Assembly: GCA_039090855.1 (NCBI GenBank)
Contig: CM077006.1
Span: 47,563,336 to 47,627,335 of the forward strand
Length of the DNA stretch: 64,000 bases
Direction: 5' to 3'
Source: Macrothele yani
Taxonomy: Eukaryota > Arthropoda > Arachnida > Araneae > Macrothelidae
Below the pieces are notes generated by a model. That model saw only the letters and a list, made by a program, of their open reading frames with translations, ran no database searches and had not been told where the DNA came from. This document shows positions 20,928 through 31,629 of this stretch, piece by piece; position 1 is the first letter of the stretch, and every line of letters starts with the position of its first letter. Made by a program: the position numbers and the translations under genes.

Positions 20928-23900
20928 CATCATCATCATCATCATTGTCAACCATTATCAATCCACTGCTGGACGAATGTCTCCCCAAGTTTCCTCCACA
21001 ACGGTCTGTCTTGTGCCAGTCTCCTCCATGTCACTCCCGCATATTTACGAATTTCATCCACCCATCTCCCATGTGGTCTTTTTCTGGGTCTTTTCCTGTC
21101 CCTTGGAATCCAATCTAAAATTTTGGCTGTCCATCTATGGTCTGTCCTTCTGGCAGTATGTCCAGCCCATTGCCATTTCAGGGATTTAACTCTGATCATG
21201 ATGTCTTCCACTCTCGTCATTTTTCGGATCCACGAGTTCCTCTTCTTATCTCTCCTGGTTATACCAAGCATGCACCTCTCCATGCTACTTTGAGTTGTCT
21301 GCAGCCTTTGTATGTCTCTTTTAGTTAAGGTCCACGTCTCTGCACCATACGTAAGCACTGAAAGGATGCATTGATCAAACACTTTTCTTTTAAGACATAA
21401 TGGCATATTGCTCTTGAAAATTATGCTGTTTCTTCCAAAAGCTCTCCAGGCAAGTTTTGTACGCCGATTAATTTCTTCATCAATGTGACCCTCACTTGAT
21501 ATCTGCTGTCCAAGATAAACATACGTATCTGTTATCTCCAGTTTTTCTCCATCAATCGATAAATCTTCATTTCTTGTAAAAGCATTGAACATCACTTTTG
21601 TCTTCTGAAAGTTCATTTTTAATCCCACTTCTTTACTCTTGTCAGCAAGTTCCTGGATCATACTCTGCAGCTCTGATGGGGTAGTTGCAAAAATGACTAC
21701 GTCATCAGCAAAACGAAGGTGGGTTAGATAATCTCCATTAATCTTTATCCCTTTGTTTTCCCAGTTCAGTGATTGAAAGACATTTTCCAATGTGGCATTA
21801 AAGAGCTTCGGAGATATGGTGTCACCTTGTCTCACTCCCTTTCCAATTTTTATGTGTGTTGTATTTTCAAACAGCCGAATCTTTGCACTTGCATTTTCAT
21901 AGATGTTATTAATAATATTAATGTATGCATCTTCAATACCGCAGGATTTCAGAGCCGTGGTAACTGCTGATGGTTTCACCGAATCAAAGGCTTTTTCATA
22001 ATCGATAAAAGCCATGCACAATAGAAGTTCATATTCCCTCGCTCTTTCAATTAGTTCTCTCAGTACGTGGATATGATCTATTGTGCTGTAGCCACTCCTG
22101 AATCCAGCTTGTTCTCTCGGTTGAGCCATGTCCAGTCTTACCTTCAAGCGGTGTGAAAGAACTTTAGTGAAGATTTTATAAACCACTGATAGGAGGCTGA
22201 TAGGTCTGTAGTTCCTGAGATCCTCAATGTCACCTTTTTTATGTAGCAGGATCATTGTAGCATTGTTCCAATCCTCAGGAATCTTCCCTTCATTAAGGCA
22301 TCGAGTGAAAATTTGGGCGAGTACTGTTTCGATTTGACCACTTGCTTCTTGTATGATGTCTATAGTAATTCCATCTTCTCCTGGAGCTTTCCCCCGCTTC
22401 ATGTTCTTGATTGCATGAGCAACTTCTGCTGGGAGGACTGGAAGAACTCTGGTACCTTTCATGATGTCTGGAGTACATGTATCATCCCTTTCACATAATT
22501 TGGAGTAGAAATCTTTCACTCTTGTCATAATTTCGCCTCTATTTCTTGTTATAGAACCATCTTCTTTTCTCAGAGCCATAATCTGTTTTCTTCCCTTACT
22601 GAGATGTCCCTTTGCTATCTTTAGGCTTTGGTTGTTTTCAATTGCTTTCCTCACTAGTTCACAGTTGAATTTCCTTACGTCTTCAGTGATACTTTTTCTT
22701 ACTGTCTTGCATAGCTCTATATATTCCACTTTGGAAGTCACATCTTCTTTAGTTGTCCTCATCTCTCTTCTTTTTTGCATCAACATTTTGGTTTTTCCTG
22801 ATAATTTGTTCACATGCAACTTGTTCTTAGACCCAGCTAATTTTGTTGCTGTTTCCATTAGAGCTTTGGTTACTTTTCTGTTAACTTCCGAAATATCCAC
22901 TTCTTCCGATGTTAGGCCTTCTAAAGCAGAGAATCTGTTCTTCAGTTCCAACTTGAAAGTATTATGGTGTTTTTTAAGGTTGGTTATGTCAATACATTTT
23001 GTTTGTCTTATGAGCTTGCCACGTTCAAGTTTAGTGTTGAGGTGCATCTTACATCTCACCAATCTATGGTCACTACCTGTGTTGAACTTGTTCAGCACAC
23101 TGCAGTCTTCGATGACGAATTTTTTGTTACACATAATAAAATCAATTTCACTTGTCGTCCCAATTGGATGTCTCCATGTCCATTTCCTGTGTGGCTTTTT
23201 CTTGAAAAAGGAGTTCAAGATGAGAAATCCTTCTGCCTCTGCAAACTCAACGAGAGTATTTCCACGCTGGTTTCTGTTGCCGTGACCGAATTTACCTACT
23301 GAAGTTTCATTCTGTTGTCGTTGCCCTATTTTTGCATTGAAATCTCCCATAATTATCTTCAAGTGCTGCTTACCTTTATTATTTAGATGACGAATTTCCT
23401 CATAAAATTCTTCAATTTCTTCTTCAGGATGACTTGTGGTATGTGCATAAGTTTGAATAATCTGAGCCTGGTATCTTCTCGATAGTTGGATAACGAGTCG
23501 TGCAGCTCTGTCAGAGGAACTTTCAACTTCTACCACTTTATCCTTCAGTTTCTTGTTTATTATAAATCCAACACCACTAGTTCTGCCAGTATCTGTCCCA
23601 CGATAATAGAAGAGATGTCCACTTTTCAGTTCAATGAGATCTTCTCCTTTTCTCCTTACCTCACTTAGCCCAACGATGTCCCACTTGATCCTTTGTAGTT
23701 CCTCTTCCAATTCAAGAAGCCTTGAATCAGAAGATAGGGAGCGTCCGTTATAGGTAGCCAAGGTCAGCATCAAATGGCAGCCTAGTCCGGTCCTCCGGGG
23801 ATTCTTAGCACCCTCTGCCTTCATGTCGCACTGGCCGCTGCCTTGGCCAGGTACATTCCAGCTGCCGGAGACTGAGGGCCAAGATTTAAGTTGTAGAGTC

Positions 23901-24111
23901 ATTTTGGAGGTGTTTGGCCATAACTCACCACGCTGGCCAAGCGGGTTGGTGAGTGTGGGATAGCATTTCCTCTGATCCCGATGGTATAGTTATACCGCTA
24001 TTGGCGGTCGTCAGAGCCCCTTTAGTGGGAACAGGATGCACCACGAGAAGGCGGGGTTGACATTTGTCAAGGAGAGGCTGTGATGTTACGCATCACCTGA
24101 CCTTACATCCC
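20928..24111 (-). mobile_element. RTE-clade retrotransposon, copy 2 (full length, intact ORF)
   Basis: The 3184-bp element is flanked by identical GTATAAATAT at 20918-20927 and 24112-24121. The 5' end begins GGGATGTAAGGTCAGG on the minus strand, and the 3' end is an ATC microsatellite. It is the only copy here with both a complete length and an unbroken ORF, so it is probably the youngest or among the youngest. Confidence 0.95.
20948..23902 (-). CDS. RTE endonuclease/reverse transcriptase (984 aa, intact)
   Basis: The protein would nick target DNA and reverse-transcribe its own RNA at the nick (target-primed reverse transcription). An APE-type endonuclease fills about residues 45-285: ATYNGRS near 49, GLSEV near 78, GDFNA at 186-190, SEIDFI at 251-256 and SDHRLV at 277-282. 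A basic linker follows. The reverse transcriptase covers about 490-760, with GKAPGEDGI near 505, NYRPISLL near 564, AFIDYEKAFD at 631-640, RQGDTISP at 691-698 and the catalytic FADD at 731-734. The last 200 residues are rich in basic and Trp residues, as in related elements. There is no separate gag-like ORF and almost no 3' UTR, both RTE traits. The first ATG lies about 210 bp from the element's 5' end; I chose it because the frame is open from there. Confidence 0.95.
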   Translation of the reverse strand: MTLQLKSWPSVSGSWNVPGQGSGQCDMKAEGAKNPRRTGLGCHLMLTLATYNGRSLSSDSRLLELEEELQRIKWDIVGLSEVRRKGEDLIELKSGHLFYYRGTDTGRTSGVGFIINKKLKDKVVEVESSSDRAARLVIQLSRRYQAQIIQTYAHTTSHPEEEIEEFYEEIRHLNNKGKQHLKIIMGDFNAKIGQRQQNETSVGKFGHGNRNQRGNTLVEFAEAEGFLILNSFFKKKPHRKWTWRHPIGTTSEIDFIMCNKKFVIEDCSVLNKFNTGSDHRLVRCKMHLNTKLERGKLIRQTKCIDITNLKKHHNTFKLELKNRFSALEGLTSEEVDISEVNRKVTKALMETATKLAGSKNKLHVNKLSGKTKMLMQKRREMRTTKEDVTSKVEYIELCKTVRKSITEDVRKFNCELVRKAIENNQSLKIAKGHLSKGRKQIMALRKEDGSITRNRGEIMTRVKDFYSKLCERDDTCTPDIMKGTRVLPVLPAEVAHAIKNMKRGKAPGEDGITIDIIQEASGQIETVLAQIFTRCLNEGKIPEDWNNATMILLHKKGDIEDLRNYRPISLLSVVYKIFTKVLSHRLKVRLDMAQPREQAGFRSGYSTIDHIHVLRELIERAREYELLLCMAFIDYEKAFDSVKPSAVTTALKSCGIEDAYINIINNIYENASAKIRLFENTTHIKIGKGVRQGDTISPKLFNATLENVFQSLNWENKGIKINGDYLTHLRFADDVVIFATTPSELQSMIQELADKSKEVGLKMNFQKTKVMFNAFTRNEDLSIDGEKLEITDTYVYLGQQISSEGHIDEEINRRTKLAWRAFGRNSIIFKSNMPLCLKRKVFDQCILSVLTYGAETWTLTKRDIQRLQTTQSSMERCMLGITRRDKKRNSWIRKMTRVEDIMIRVKSLKWQWAGHTARRTDHRWTAKILDWIPRDRKRPRKRPHGRWVDEIRKYAGVTWRRLAQDRPLWRKLGETFVQQWIDNG

Positions 24112-24614
24112 GTATAAATATACTTCTGCAGAAATATTCTTCTGGATTTGAATATGGGACATTGCATCCATTTTTTTTGTATACTACATCTACGTGGAAC
24201 TTCTGCTACTTTGGGGCCTTCAGCCAATGTTTTTACAGCATCATAAATTAAGCTGAAGGATTTTTCTGCTTCCGTTCTCATGCTGTTTCGCAGTGTTGTA
24301 ACTTCTGATATTTTTTCTAATGCATCGACTAAGTCGATTTGCTTGTTTTGGAAATTTTCAGATAGGTTGTATGTGATGGACAATATTTTACTAAGGACAA
24401 AATTTGCCACTAGAAATGAAAACTGACATATAGAGTTGAGCAAAGTGTGTGTTTTGGCAGATGATTCTGCTGACTCTTCTTGCTCAATCGCTTCTAAGGA
24501 TGATATAATAGGATGCAGAAATTCTTTAAACATAAGAACGGCATCATGCCTTTGGATCCATCGAGTTTCACATAGAGTTTTCATCTTAACTTTCTTGCAA
24601 TCAGGTAGCGGTCG

Positions 24615-24846
24615 CCGCCCTGGGGGCGCAGTGGTCAAAGGCGCTGGCCTCTGATCATTCGTCCGTAAGGGGTCCGGGTTCGAATCCCGGTCAGGCATGG
24701 ATGTTGTGTTTGTCTTACGGCACTGGCTCTCTCCCTTCCCTGGAACCAGTGACCCTAAATTAGGGACGGGCGACTGCTTATAGCCCATTGAGTTGCTCAC
24801 GGTGGTCGTTAAACCTGCAATCAAAAAAAAAAAAAAAAAAAAAGAA
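24615..24846 (+). mobile_element. SINE family A, copy 5
   Basis: It is flanked by CAGGTAGCGGTCG (24602-24614) and CAGGTAGCAGTCG (24847-24859), one mismatch. Its B box is GGTTCGAATCC and it ends in a 20-base A-run. It splits the hAT transposase gene. Confidence 0.9.
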
Positions 24847-25188
24847 CAGGTAGCAGTCGCTGGATACTTTCTTTCAAAACACTGGTACGTTTAGCAGAAG
24901 CGTGGAAAAACGAACATGTTTCTGATATAACTCCCATACAGTTCCTTATGCTAGGCATTTTGCTAGCATCCGACAAACATAAGTTCAAGGAATGGGACAT
25001 GCAATGAGTATATATTGCTTTGGGATATTTTTTTCTAATACAGGCCTGCACTCCACGAAACTGTCATCGCATTGCTCCAGCCCCATCATACCCCTGCCCT
25101 CTCATATCGTTCAAATCAAAACCCAATTTCACTAAATTTTCCATTATTGTTATCGCAAAAATTTGAAATCAGAAACTTTTCTCATAAC

Positions 25189-25272
25189 ACAATTTTTTTT
25201 TTTTTTTTTTTTTTTTTTGATTGGAGGTTTAACGACCACCGTGAGCAACTCAATGGGCTATAAGCAGTCGCA
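25189..25272 (-). mobile_element. SINE family A, copy 6 (5'-truncated)
   Basis: Only the tail (a T-run of about 27 bases) and the 3' body are present. The tRNA-like head is missing. Confidence 0.8.
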
Positions 25273-25442
25273 CACAAATTTTGATTTAACATACATATAT
25301 AAAAATTATATTGGAAAGCACAGTTTGATTATTTAACCTTATTTTGACAGATAACATAAAAAATGAAACAGATTTCGGGAGGGGCCGAGGCCCCTTTGTC
25401 CCCCCTCTAAATACGCCCCTGATCATTCGCATATTTCAAGCT

Positions 25443-25530
25443 TCCCAATGCAAAAAGAATTTTTCAAATCGGACTAATAGTTGCAGAGATATCGTGGGTA
25501 CAGATGGACGGACGGACGGACAAACCGATA
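25443..25530. repeat. Single satellite submodule with GGAC repeats
   Basis: It contains AATTTTTCAAATCGGACTAA and GCAGAGATATCG, as in the 18.7-20.2 kb array, and then a short GGAC tetranucleotide tract. Confidence 0.7.
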
Positions 25531-25689
25531 ACATAACACGATCTTTTTTTACAAAAGACGTGCTATAAAAAGAAGTCATCACGATTTATTCAGCTATATT
25601 TGTTGTTGGGGGAGAGGGATTTTAAATATTTTTTAGCGAAGGCGCTCCGCTGTTTTTCGCTATGCCTCTACCGTTAAAGATCAAGAATT

Positions 25690-25830
25690 GAGTTCGAATC
25701 CCAGGTGAGACACATTTCGTGTGTTTACGGCGCTCGCTCTCACCCTCTCTCTGGATTAAGTAGCTATAAATTAGAGAACGGCTACTGCATATCATCTTAG
25801 ATGCTCTCGGTGGTCGTTATATCCCGAAAG
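25690..25830 (+). mobile_element. SINE family A, degenerate copy
   Basis: GAGTTCGAATCCCAGGTGAG and the later body segments are recognisable, but many positions have changed, so this is an old copy. Confidence 0.65.
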
Positions 25831-25832
25831 TT

Positions 25833-26060
25833 GTCCAGGTGGAGCAGTGGTTTAAGCTCTGGCTTCTGAGTAGTCGTCCGAATTGGGTCCGGGTTCGAAT
25901 TCCGGTGAGACATGGATGTTGTTTTTATCTTACGGCACTGGTTCTCTCTCTTCCCTGAAACAAGTGTTCCTAAATTACGGACGGGTGCGAATGCTTATAT
26001 AGCCCACCGAGTTGCTCGCGGTGGTCATTAGATCCCCAAATTAAAAAAAAAAAAAAAAAT
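25833..26060 (+). mobile_element. SINE family A, copy 7
   Basis: The head begins GTCCAGGTGGAGCAGTGG. The B box is GGTTCGAATTCC and the tail an A-run at 26043-26059. Confidence 0.85.
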
Positions 26061-27183
26061 CCCGAAACAAAAAAAAATCAAAGAATCCTAAATCAAAAGG
26101 AGCGATTTCATTATTTTCAGTGTTCAGGTTTATGATTTCATTATTTTCAGTGTTCCAGCGTGATGCCATTGTTTCACAATGGTGATGTGTGAATGGGATC
26201 TACATCATTTGACAGGCACTGTTACCGTCTGTTCCACGTCCACGTTTAATGAGAGATAACACTCACTCATCGGTCTTCCCGCATCTCGAGCTTTTCTTCT
26301 TGAACGTGCATGATAGCTGAAGGTAAAGTCTAGTACTCGTTTAAGTGCACCACTTCAAAACACTCAGTGAACTTAAGGGTGAAATATATTATCGCTTCTT
26401 AAAATGGCGACGCATAGCATTTATGCGTTCGAAATTCTACTTAAAATTCTTCCTAATAGTGGCCCCTGTCAGAATCAAAGGAGAATGCTTAAACATTTCC
26501 AAAGAAGACATTTCAAAGTGCCAAGTGCCGTTTCGGCGCCCCTTTGTGAACTTTTCGCTGGAGAAAATGTACATAATGTTTTCGAATTTAACGTACTCAC
26601 ATGCTGTTCTGTCCCATTCCATTAGCAAAATTTTAGTGTTTTAGTATTTTCAAATATTTAGTGTCACAATTTTTTACGGAGTAAATGATGATTTCATTCA
26701 CTTTAAAAAATACGAACAGGAACCGCTTCCTTCGTAAAATTATTGAGTGTACTAGATTCACCTAGCCAGATCAGCACCCCTGGTGCTTCCCTCTCCTCAG
26801 AATGCAGAGATTCTGAGCGATGAAAACGGTCACTAAGCGATGAAAACGGTTACTAAGCGATGGAAACGCATTCTCTGGAGTGACAAATCACGCATCATGA
26901 ACTGGCAGTGCGACTGAGTAATTTAGGGTTGACAATACGCAAGTAATTTCGCAATATCCTGTACGAGTTTAGGACAACTGGGCACCGGACATTTGGGCAC
27001 ATGGAGAACTGGCCCCATTCATGGACAATTGGGCCCATAACTGTAACTACTAAATTATCTGCAGAGTTTTCATAATAAGTCACTGTATTTCTCATTGTTC
27101 TCAGAAAAACATGATTTAAAAGCTTAAGATTCCTAGATTTTGTCATGGGTTTTCTACTGATTTATATATTGTATACCTTTCTT
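26061..27183. other. Mostly unrecognised; short tandem patches
   Basis: A 27-bp unit is repeated twice near 26100-26158, and an approximately 20-bp unit (AGCGATGAAAACGGTTACTA) three times near 26815-26870. GGACAATTGGGC-like phrases recur near 26970-27040. No protein family is recognisable in the open frames near 26345-26644. Confidence 0.5.
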
Positions 27184-29506
27184 ACAAGGGAAGCCTTTCA
27201 ACTGTCACTCTCCAAAATTGAAGAAACGTGACCAGGAGTTAGTACTAAGGGCAAACACCAATGGGTGTACTTCCGTTTTGGCCCAAATGAACTGACAAAG
27301 GTGAACGAGTGTTTTAACTGACAAGGAAGCCTTTCAACTGTCACTCTCCAAAATTGAAGAAACGTGGCCAGGAGATAGTACTAAGGGCAAAAACCAATAA
27401 GGTGTATTTCCGTTTTGGCCCAAATGAACTGACAAAGGTGAACGAGTGTTTTAACTGACAAGGGAAGCCTTTCAACTGTCACTCTCCAAAATTGAAGAAA
27501 CGTGGCCAGGAGATAGTACTAAGGGCAAAAACCAATGGGTGTATTTCCGTTTTGGCCCAAATGAACTGACAAAGGTGAACGAATGTTTTAACTGACAAGG
27601 AAGCCTTTCAACTGTCCCTCTCCAAAATTGAAGAAACGTGGCCAGGAAATAGTACTAAGGGCAAAAACCAATGGGTGTATTTCCGTTTTGGTTCAAATGA
27701 ACTGACAAAGGTGAACGCGTGGTATAAAAATGGCCTTAGAGCACAAGTGGGGAAAATGATCTAACATGTCTTGTGGTGCGTAATATGTAGCCCTAAATAT
27801 CAGCTATGTGCCCATGATTCAAAATAAGCTCATATCATACATGAAACAACAAAACCCCTTATTACAGGTGTAAATGAACATTTGTGGCATTGAAAACATG
27901 ACGGAAGCAGAGAAATTTGGAACAATGAGAACAACGCAAGATCCCAAAGTTATCACAGTACTGAAAATTGTCATTGATATCTGAAAAACAAATACGTTGA
28001 ACATTACCAAAAGAAACGTCATCACTTTCACAGTATCCAATTTTTATCCACGGATATAACAACATGTTGTTGAATTTTTCTGACTGCCATTGATTGTTCA
28101 TTGATACGTTCGATTATTTTCTCCACTTGGGCTATTTTCAGACCACTTCTTCACCTTGGTCAGTTCATTTGGTCCAAAACGGAAATACACCCATTGGTTT
28201 TTGCCCTTAGTACTATCTCCTGGCCACGTTTCTTCAATTTTGGAGAGTGACAGTTGAAAGGCTTCCATTGTCAGTTAAAACACTCGTTCACCTTTGTCAG
28301 TTCATTTGGGCCAAAACGGAAATACACCCCATTGGTGTTTGCCCTTAGTACTATCTCCTGGCCACGTTTCTTCAATTTTGGAGAGTGACAGTTGAAAGGC
28401 TTCCCTTGTCAGTTAAAACACTCGTTCACCTTTGTCAGTTCATTTGGGCCAAAACGGAAATACATTTATTGGTTTTTGCCCTTAGTACTATCTCCTGGCC
28501 AAGTTTCTTCAATTTTGGAGAGGGACAGTTGAAAGGCTTCTCTTGTCAGTTAAAACATTCGTTCACCTTTGTCAGTTCATTTGGGCCAAAATGGAAATAC
28601 ACCCATTGGTGTTTGCCCTTAGTATTATCTCCTAGCCACGTTTCTTCAATTTTGGAGAGGGACAGTTGAAAGGCTTCCCTTGTCAGTTAAAACACTCGTT
28701 CACCTTTGTCAGTTCATTTGGGCCAAAACGGAAATACACCCATTGGTTTTTGCCCTTAGTACTATCTCCTGGTCGCGTTTCTTCAATTTTGGAGAGTGAC
28801 AGTTGAAAGGCTTCCCTTGTCAGTTAAAACACTCGTTCACCTTTGTCAGTTCATTTGGGCCAAAACGGAAATACACTTATTGGTTTTTGCCCTTAGTACT
28901 ATCTATTGGCCACGTTTCTTCAATTTTGGAGAGTGACAGTTGAAAGGCTTCTCTTGTCAGTTAAAACACTCGTTCACCTTTGTCAGTTCATTTGGGCCAA
29001 AACGGAAATACACCCATTGGTTTTTGCCCTTAGTACTATCTATTGGCCACGTTTCTTCAATTTTGGAGAGTGACAGTTGAAAGGCTTCTCTTGTCAGTTA
29101 AAACACTGGTTCACCTTTGTCAGTTCATTTGGGCCAAAACGGAAATACACCCATTGGTTTTTGCCCTTAGTACTATCTCCTGGCCACGTTTCTTCACTTT
29201 TGGAGAGTGACAGTTGAAAGGCTTCCCTTGTCAGTTAAAACACTCGTTCACCTTTGTCAGTTCATTTGGGCCAAAACGGAAATACGCCCATTGGTTTTTG
29301 CCCTTAGTACTATCTCCTGGCCACGTTTCTTCAATTTTGGAGAGGGACAGTTGAAAGGCTTTCCTTGTCAGTTAAAATATTCGTTCACCTTTGTCAGTTC
29401 ATTTGGGCCAAAACGGAAATACACCCATTGGTGTTTGCCCTTAGTACTATCTCCAGGCTACGTTTCTTCAATTTTGGAGAGTGACAGTTGAAGGGCTTCC
29501 CTTGTT
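27184..29506. mobile_element. Large foldback: inverted arrays of a ~137-bp unit
   Basis: About four copies of the unit lie in one orientation at 27184-27720 and about ten in the opposite orientation at 28147-29506. A 425-bp central segment (27722-28146) lies between. The unit contains GAAGCCTTTCAACTGTCACT and TTTCCGTTTTGGCCCAAATG. Both outer edges end in the same motif (ACAAGGGAAGCC, inverted). The layout is like Foldback-type DNA elements, whose long inverted ends are built of tandem repeats. No flanking duplication is visible. Confidence 0.8.
27862..28101 (-). CDS. Unrecognised 79-aa Cys-rich frame in the foldback centre
   Basis: This short frame contains CSHC and, further on, CFRH and a His-rich end, so its spacing could bind zinc. 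I do not recognise a family. It could be the C-terminal end of a lost transposase or a chance frame. It is placed between the two inverted arrays, where a Foldback-type element would hold its coding region. Confidence 0.25.
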   Translation of the reverse strand: MNNQWQSEKFNNMLLYPWIKIGYCESDDVSFGNVQRICFSDINDNFQYCDNFGILRCSHCSKFLCFRHVFNATNVHLHL

Positions 29507-29814
29507 AGTTCATTTTTTTTGCAAAATCAATGTGAAGCCAAAGGGTACTTCAACAATTAACGGTTCCAAGTACAAACTAGGTGGTGTGGATGAATGGTAG
29601 GGAAAAAGCTGAAGATGTCTCGCCCTCCCCACTATCCACAGCGACATGACTTTACTCTTGGTGAGCCACTGTCTTGAAATCTGTTCGTCTTGTAGCTCCT
29701 ATTTCTTGCCAAATGGAAATCGTACGAGACAAAAGTAAAACTATAATATAAATCTCTCTCTGTCTATTACTTGCCCAGGCATACCTCTTGGGCGCTTGGT
29801 CATGGTGGGCCCCA

Positions 29815-29855
29815 AGGCTTTAGCCCCTATAGACCCCCCTCTTAATTCGGCCCTG
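29815..29855 (-). mobile_element. Orphan hAT-like terminal sequence
   Basis: On the minus strand this reads CAGGGCCGAATTAAGAGGGG, like the ends at 13341 and 25421. No partner end was found nearby. Confidence 0.4.
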
Positions 29856-30289
29856 GTATGAATTCAAACTCGTACGTTCTGCTGATGGCGTTCTGAAACA
29901 TAAAAGCGACGTTTAACCCTTCAACGACCAGGACAGTGAAATCTTGTGTCGCTCAGAATACCATAACGTCCGAAACTGTCTGTTGCTTCTTACAGAGTTT
30001 CTCCCTCCCCTTTACAAGTTAACTAAAGGAGGATTAGCTCTCGGTCACCACACGAAACTTCCGATTTACAGTTTTCATGCGCGTTGACCTTCAAAAGTTT
30101 CCCTGGTCCGATCACTACATTATTCCATGGAAAAGGCATGTGATACCACGAGAGTAAATAGTATCGCGTCGGGAGGTACCAACGCCTGCTTTACTTACAC
30201 TCAGTACACAAAACATTAGTGAAACGGGTGATGGTCATTTGACATAAGCATCACACGCGCAGAGTTGAACAGATCCAAACCAAACGCAG

Positions 30290-31345
30290 GTGATAAATAG
30301 GCGGACAGCAGGACTTCCCAACAGTGTGTCTCAATCGACGAACATCTGTAAACGTGGTGATCTGAGTGACTTTGATCGTGGACGCATTGTCGGCGCAAGA
30401 CGAATGGGTCATTTTGCAGCCGAAGTAGCAAGAACCATAGTGTTCCGAGGACAATCGTATCAAGTGTGTACCGCGCGTATACCGTCGACGGACGTACCAG
30501 CTCCCATAGAGCAAGTGGTGGTCAACCACGCGTTATTGATAACCGGAGTCGACGTAGACTTCTCTGGCTCGTACAAATCGACCGCTTGGTAACGACGGCG
30601 GAAATCACATCCGGGTTAAATTTGGGCAGCCCAAGCAGCATCAGTGAACGAAACATACGGCGTACGCTTCGTGTCCTGGGCTACGGGAGCCTACACGTCT
30701 TACTCGTGAGTCACTGTTGACTGTTCGTCAGCGAAAAGTACGCCACGCCTAGTGCCGGGAACATCAAAACTGGACGCCTTCTGAGTAGCGCCGCGTCGTG
30801 TGGTCAAATGAGTCCCGTTTCCAGCTGTACTGAGCTAACGGGGAGTGGCGTTGACAGCATGAGGCCATGGCCTCGTCGTGCCAGGCCGGCTCTGTTCAAG
30901 ATGGTGGAGGCTCTGTGATGGTTTGGGGAGCCTTCTCATGGGACACATTATGTCCCTTAGTGTGTTTGGAGAGGTCGTTAACTGCTGCGCACTACAAGCA
31001 TGCGCTGGCTGATCACCTACACGCTTGCATGTCCTTCGCGCATCCAGCGGCAGATGATCTATTTTAGAAGCACAATGCGCCACCCCACCTAGCCGCAACC
31101 ACCAGGTATGGCTCTAGGAACACTCCTTTGAGTTCGTAACCGTCCAGTTGCCCCGAAGGTACCCGGATTTGAACCGTGCGGAAGCTCTCCGGAATGTCAT
31201 GGAGCGGAACATCAGCTCCATGTATTCTGGACCGACGTCTCGGATGGAGTTGTGGACAATGATGCAGTAGACATGGCTGCCATTTCCTCCGGAAACCCTC
31301 CGGCATCTGATGAGGTCGAGGCCTCGGCGTGTACAGGCTATTATT
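30290..31345 (+). pseudogene. Tc1-type transposase, heavily broken
   Basis: The N-terminal helix-turn-helix is readable (DLSDFDRGRIVGARRMG near 30358-30408). Later frames hold VIDNR, LVQIDRLVTTAEIT and RNIRRTLRVLGYGS (30525-30690), then VVWSNESRFQLY near 30797-30835 and GGSVMVWGAFSWD near 30900-30947. The region that would carry QDNAPxH reads QKHNAPPHLAA near 31066-31098. There are several frame changes and stops. The order of blocks is that of a Tc1 transposase with a DD34E core. Confidence 0.8.
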
Positions 31346-31463
31346 TTCAGCAGAGGAAGACAAACACGCTATTACGTACGTATCTCTAGTGTTTTTTTCA
31401 TTGAGTGAATTTGTTTTTCGACAACAATGATTACTAAGGGTGGTAGGAAATCCTACTTACTCT

Positions 31464-31600
31464 AAACAGGCGTTTTCGGGGGGGGGTCGTAGTAGTTTGG
31501 ATGTAGGTGTTTCGGGCGGTCGTGGTAGTCTGGATGTAACTGCGTTTCGGGCGGTTGTGGTAGTTTAGATGTAAGCGCATTTCAGGCGTTATGGTTGTTA
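31464..31600. repeat. ~36-bp degenerate minisatellite at the piggyBac-like right end
   Basis: About four copies of a unit with TTTCGGGCGGT followed by CGTGGTAGTCTGGATGTA. They sit just inside the right inverted end and may be subterminal transposase-binding repeats. Confidence 0.65.
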
Positions 31601-31629
31601 AAGGGTTAAACAGGGTATTGTAAATGAAC

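Larger units (their letters stand above)
20410..25190 (-). pseudogene. hAT transposase (DUF4371, 52-kDa-repressor-like), split by RTE and SINE
   Basis: From right to left on the minus strand the pieces are a YDGAGAM motif near 25075, HCMSHSLNL near 24980, then the SINE at 24615-24846. ETRWIQRHDAV follows near 24565, then a helical region ending in EEYF and RSIFI at 24121. After the RTE insertion (20928-24111) the gene resumes with DGIIESLNERF at 20917 and ends with TTASVERSFF, the hAT dimerisation block, near 20570. A frame change lies near 20520, after which GLALLSIHRDIQ is readable. An internal stop lies near 25060. The 5' end is missing beyond 25190, where a SINE fragment begins. Confidence 0.82.
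20400..25421 (-). mobile_element. hAT element (DUF4371 / 52-kDa-repressor type), heavily interrupted
   Basis: A hAT transposase is read on the minus strand in pieces (see the pseudogene entry). The right edge at 25421 has a hAT-like end, CAGGGGCGTATTTAGAGGGG on the minus strand. I could not find the matching left end. It carries an RTE insertion, a complete SINE and a SINE fragment. Confidence 0.7.
29917..31605 (+). mobile_element. piggyBac-like non-autonomous element with TTAA target sites
   Basis: CCCTTCAACGACC at the left and CCCTTTAACAACC on the other strand at the right form the inverted ends. TTAA lies directly outside both (29913-29916 and 31606-31609). TTAA targets and CCC-type ends are typical of the piggyBac superfamily. 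The interior holds a Tc1 relic and a short repeat at the right end, with no piggyBac transposase. Confidence 0.75.

Noticed and set aside
28385..28669. Open frames of about 94 codons in the foldback arms
   Set aside because: They are translations of the tandem unit, repeated in step with it. Nothing suggests a protein.
27184..29506. Second regular array, CRISPR-like at first sight
   Set aside because: Full-length 137-bp tandem repeats in two opposite orientations have no spacers.
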